From positions 1 through 64,000 of the forward strand of contig USAJ01000008.1 in the NCBI GenBank assembly GCA_900552685.1: a stretch of 64,000 nucleotides of DNA, given 5' to 3'. A program made the position numbers and the translations under genes. Under the pieces are notes generated by a model, which did no database searches, had not been told where the DNA came from, and saw only the letters and a program-made list of their open reading frames with translations. This DNA is from an uncultured Collinsella sp. (GTDB lineage Bacteria; Actinomycetota; Coriobacteriia; Coriobacteriales; Coriobacteriaceae). Below are positions 60,930 to 64,000 of the stretch, in pieces. The stretch's first letter is position 1. Each line of letters begins with the position of its first letter.

Positions 60930-62741
60930 CTACCCGTCCATGGCCGTCCAGCTCACGGGTTCGATGCCCGGAAGAGACGTTAGGCAAGAGGGACAGGCAA
61001 CCTGATAGTTCCCGTTATTTGTCCTGCGCTGCAGCGACGCGGAGACATATACCGCTTTGCGGGCGCGAGTGACACCGACGTACAGCAGGCCCATTTCCTC
61101 AATAAGCCTGTCTGGCATTTTCTTCGCATCCACGGTCCGGCATCCACGCGCAGAACGCGAGCACATACCAGCACTTTCGCACCGCGGACAAATCCTTCCA
61201 GGCCAATCGAAGCGCGTAACGCCCGGAATGAATACAGTGTCCCACTCGAGTCCCTTAGCGGAGTGAATGGTCATGATCGAGATCTCTGCATCAAGGTAGT
61301 CAGAGAAACGCCGCAGGGAGCCCTCGGAAAAGATGCTAACGATATAGTCGAAGCGCTCAGACGGATCCATCGCGACGCAGTCATTTTTAAGGTGTTTCCG
61401 CAGAGCTCCAAGAAGCATGGCATAAGACCGCCTATACTCGAATCTCCTGGAGCCAGTCAGCAGTTCATCAGAGATTGAGTCGATTATTTTGTCCGCTGCA
61501 GACCGGCTGACGCCCTTTTCTCCAGACGCTGCATCGGTAGTCCTGGATAAAGCAAACGCATTGAATTCAACGAACTCTGGGTCTGTATCCGAGAAAAGCC
61601 CGTTGAAGTATGACATCTCCTCTTTAGTCAGCTCGTCAGTGATGAGATTGGCCAGGGCACCGCGCTTACGGACAAGAATCGCAATCCTCCCACCACCGCC
61701 TTGGGCGAGCGCCGCAACTTTGGAAACGACGGCAACCGCTTCATCTTGTTGCGTAGCGCCAACAAATATGGGAAGTCGGGGCGTACCGCTGGCAATGACA
61801 CTCTTCATGTTGGAGCGAATCGCAGCACCGAGCTCCCCGACAATAGATTCCCCAGAAAACCTATGATTATGTTCGAGCTCCAGCTGCGATAGACACAGGT
61901 CGGTAGTGGCCCTTGTCTTCAAGCCTTCCATCGCGCCAATAAAACCATAGACACGCTGAATGGGGTCACCGAACATACAGATTCCCGACTCATCGGAAAG
62001 CAGGCCATTTAGAAAGATGTAACACAGGGCATTCGTGTCCTGTGCTTCGTCAACAAGTACGACAGGAAACGCCGTCGACAGATAGGACCTCAACTTTGAG
62101 AAATCGGCAAGCAATTCAATTGCAAGGGAAATCATTCCTGAATATGGCAAGAGACCGTTCGGTGCGAATCTATCCTTAATGATCCTATTAAAAGAACGCA
62201 CACCGCGTCTCAAGTCGTCGTCTTGGCCGTTCCTCATGGAACGGAGGAAGTTGTCAACGACCTTCTTTTCATCCCAGATTAGCCTGCCGCCTCGCGAACT
62301 TAGCTCGTTAACGGCGCTGCTGTCATCGACCATAGATAGCTCGTCAACGTTTACTGGTAGCGAGAGCAATCTCCAGTACCTGCGCAGCAGAGTCCATGCA
62401 AATCCGTGAAAGTTGGTTGCCATGACTCTGTTCTCAAAGCGCTTGACCAAAGGGCCGGGAAGCGCCGACATAGTGGCGCCCAAATCCGCGCGCATTCTCC
62501 GCGCGGCGGCGACGCTGAAGGTTAGGGCCAAAATCCTTTTTGGCGGCCGGACTTCGCCAGATGCCAGCAGCCAGCAAGCCCGCCCAGTCATCACCGTTGT
62601 CTTCCCATAACCCGCCGGTGCCTCCACAAAGATTCTCTTCGATGGCGCAAAAATCGCAGAGCACTGCGATTCATCTCCGCCACAGCGCATCTCAATCGCA
62701 GCTCTAACACTTTCCCGCAAGTCGGTCTGGCTCATCAGCAT
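60930..62741 (-). CDS. UvrD-like helicase, Gabija GajB-like
   Basis: About 603 aa superfamily 1A helicase. Walker A is VEAPAGYGKTTVMTGRA, motif Ia is ALTFSVAAARRMRADL, motif II is VVLVDEAQDTNALCYI, motif V is ISIMTIHSAKGLEWDTVFIP and motif VI is LLYVGVTRARKAVYVSASLQ. Between V and VI there is a Cys cluster, CPRCESAGMC then SRSARGC, and near the C-terminus CPSC. Its start overlaps the end of the OLD-nuclease gene (stop TGA shares a base with ATG 62735; ATG 62741 is better spaced from GTGGGG). The gene order nuclease-helicase matches Gabija (GajA-GajB). Confidence 0.8.
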   Translation of the reverse strand: MLMSQTDLRESVRAAIEMRCGGDESQCSAIFAPSKRIFVEAPAGYGKTTVMTGRACWLLASGEVRPPKRILALTFSVAAARRMRADLGATMSALPGPLVKRFENRVMATNFHGFAWTLLRRYWRLLSLPVNVDELSMVDDSSAVNELSSRGGRLIWDEKKVVDNFLRSMRNGQDDDLRRGVRSFNRIIKDRFAPNGLLPYSGMISLAIELLADFSKLRSYLSTAFPVVLVDEAQDTNALCYIFLNGLLSDESGICMFGDPIQRVYGFIGAMEGLKTRATTDLCLSQLELEHNHRFSGESIVGELGAAIRSNMKSVIASGTPRLPIFVGATQQDEAVAVVSKVAALAQGGGGRIAILVRKRGALANLITDELTKEEMSYFNGLFSDTDPEFVEFNAFALSRTTDAASGEKGVSRSAADKIIDSISDELLTGSRRFEYRRSYAMLLGALRKHLKNDCVAMDPSERFDYIVSIFSEGSLRRFSDYLDAEISIMTIHSAKGLEWDTVFIPGVTRFDWPGRICPRCESAGMCSRSARGCRTVDAKKMPDRLIEEMGLLYVGVTRARKAVYVSASLQRRTNNGNYQVACPSCLTSLPGIEPVSWTAMDG

Positions 62742-64000
62742 TCGAGCCCCACGGCCTTGCGAATAATGTTCTCGTAACATGCGGGAACGCCATCGGCACC
62801 AAGGGCCTCCGCGAGAGCGACGCCAGACACAACACCCTTGTTCGACGAAAGCCATGCATACATAAGCGCACGCGATTCGAGCGTGTCGGCGAATTCCCCA
62901 TCAAACCGCGACCCCTGAAAATCGTACTCAGAGTCCGGCAAACTAACGCCGAAGATAGTGCGGGCGCTTTTTAATGCATTGCTATTGCCCTTAATGGAAG
63001 TTGCCCTTTGAGCACCCGTCGACTCAAGAAACGCAATAAACGCACTCTGGTTATCATTGACGAAGAATGAGTTAACAACCTCAGCTTCAAAATCCCGTTC
63101 AGTTGTCGTTATGTGGTCTCCAGAAGTTTCTAGCGAATCGTTATCCCTATCGACAATGGAATAATTTGGAATCTCAAACTTGTCCAGAAGTTCGCAAAGC
63201 GGCTCGACGTTCTTTTTCCCGCCAGCCCTGATAGGCACAACTCCATAATCATCCAGATCCATCCCAAGGTTGCGTGCAAAGACCGGAATGGCCCCAGACT
63301 CCGTCTGCCCCTCAAAAGCCAAAACCGACCGCGCGAAAAAAGCCTCTCGTATTGACTCAAAGTTCAGCATAAGATGCTTTTCAACCTTGTCAGACAGGTC
63401 AATATCCTTGCCGCACATGACCCTTGGAGAATCTTCGCCCTGCCCAAATCGCACGATGTTCTTATAGCCGCGAGCCAGAATGTTTGGCGAATGCGTCACC
63501 ATGATTAGCTGAGCTTTGATCGAATCAATCCCGAAATAGTCCTTTAGAAGAGCATTGAATCCGTCGTCCCTCCCATCGCAAATCCTATGCAAGCTCTTCG
63601 AGAGGCGCCTCTGCATATACGGGTGAAGATGAGCTTCGGGTTCGTCATAAGCCAGCACAGCGTGCAGCACGCACTTGCCATCGTCATCCGAGCAGAGGCT
63701 CTCTTGAAGGCGTTTAGGCGAAAGACGCATAATGCTCTCGATAATTGAGAGCGAGGCAATGGCAAGATACTGCAAGCCCACACCTGCCTTTTTAAAATGA
63801 ACGCCTCTCTTGTCAAGCAAGGTAACCAAGGTTCTAAGCGTTCCGCCGTCCGATGAGTCGACTCCCGGCCTCACGCCATATGATGACAAGATGGGAACGT
63901 CACTGACGATCGAGCCGAGATCTGCAACCAGACCTTTAAGCTCGCTCCCATCCAGAAAGTCGGAGACCCCTTTGCCCTCCTTCTCTAGGTAAAGAGCGAT
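62735..64000 (-). CDS. OLD-family ATPase/TOPRIM nuclease, Gabija GajA-like (5' end outside window)
   Basis: The frame is open to the window end, so the N-terminal ATPase part with the P-loop is not seen. Visible are LAIASLSIIESIMRLSPKRL, Walker B VLAYDEPEAHLHPYMQRRL and the switch segment AQLIMVTHSPNILARG. The TOPRIM domain follows, with SVLAFEGQTESGAIPVFARN (the E) and NYSIVDRDNDS (the DxD). This is the plan of OLD nucleases and of Gabija GajA, which nicks DNA when nucleotides are depleted. The TTG at 63889 is an internal codon, not the start. Confidence 0.82.
   Translation of the reverse strand: MALYLEKEGKGVSDFLDGSELKGLVADLGSIVSDVPILSSYGVRPGVDSSDGGTLRTLVTLLDKRGVHFKKAGVGLQYLAIASLSIIESIMRLSPKRLQESLCSDDDGKCVLHAVLAYDEPEAHLHPYMQRRLSKSLHRICDGRDDGFNALLKDYFGIDSIKAQLIMVTHSPNILARGYKNIVRFGQGEDSPRVMCGKDIDLSDKVEKHLMLNFESIREAFFARSVLAFEGQTESGAIPVFARNLGMDLDDYGVVPIRAGGKKNVEPLCELLDKFEIPNYSIVDRDNDSLETSGDHITTTERDFEAEVVNSFFVNDNQSAFIAFLESTGAQRATSIKGNSNALKSARTIFGVSLPDSEYDFQGSRFDGEFADTLESRALMYAWLSSNKGVVSGVALAEALGADGVPACYENIIRKAVGLEC

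Noticed and set aside
1..64000. CRISPR arrays
   Set aside because: I saw no series of regularly spaced direct repeats and no Cas-like proteins.

Overview
The window reads as chromosome of a high-GC, Gram-positive actinobacterium of the Coriobacteriia. A Collinsella-like gut organism is my best guess. This rests on the gene orders ftsY-smc-rnc-acpP-plsX-rpmF and nusA-infB-rbfA-nrnA-truB-ribF-dnaG, an acidic primary sigma factor, a T-box before ileS, and sucrose PTS genes. No database search was possible.

Positions 1-44,000 are almost entirely housekeeping and mostly on the minus strand. They hold ileS with its T-box leader, a plus-strand GldA-type dehydrogenase, a DUF523 protein, ftsH, a corrinoid adenosyltransferase gene with an early stop, a MATE exporter, a SpoU methyltransferase, thyA-folA, and a DUF134-NifX fusion with a metal-binding tail. 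Next come the SRP and cell-envelope block (ffh, ftsY, smc, rnc, acpP, plsX, rpmF, DUF177, a coiled-coil protein, coaD, rsmD, recG, a FakA-like kinase, Asp23), two identical tRNA-Asn genes and rpoD. A long translation operon follows (rimP, nusA, infB, rbfA, nrnA, truB, ribF, dnaG), with a promoter and a candidate attenuator in front of rimP. Then come leuS, preceded by a long inverted repeat, and guaB, whose product closely resembles the Tritrichomonas-type IMP dehydrogenase.

Positions 44,000-50,900 are accessory metabolism: a ModE-like regulator, a transsulfuration-family protein without the usual PLP lysine, and a sucrose locus (scrA, scrB and a LacI regulator with three matching operators). 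Next to them lie remains of a VTC-domain / DUF4956 gene pair, whose second member runs in frame into the LacI gene.

From about 50,930 to the window end the sequence changes character. It is more A+T-rich and carries almost only defence-type genes. In map order these are a truncated TOPRIM-like gene with an AAA ATPase, an RloB/RloA-like pair, a DUF2188 gene, a three-gene set (HEPN-like protein, Abi-alpha/DUF4393 protein, SMC-like ATPase), an orphan plus-strand fragment, and a Gabija-like helicase plus OLD nuclease cut by the window end. The left border is visible as a scar where the TOPRIM-like gene has lost its 3' end and the VTC gene its 5' end. The three-gene HEPN / Abi-alpha / ATPase set at 55,895-60,299 is the best candidate here for an undescribed system.
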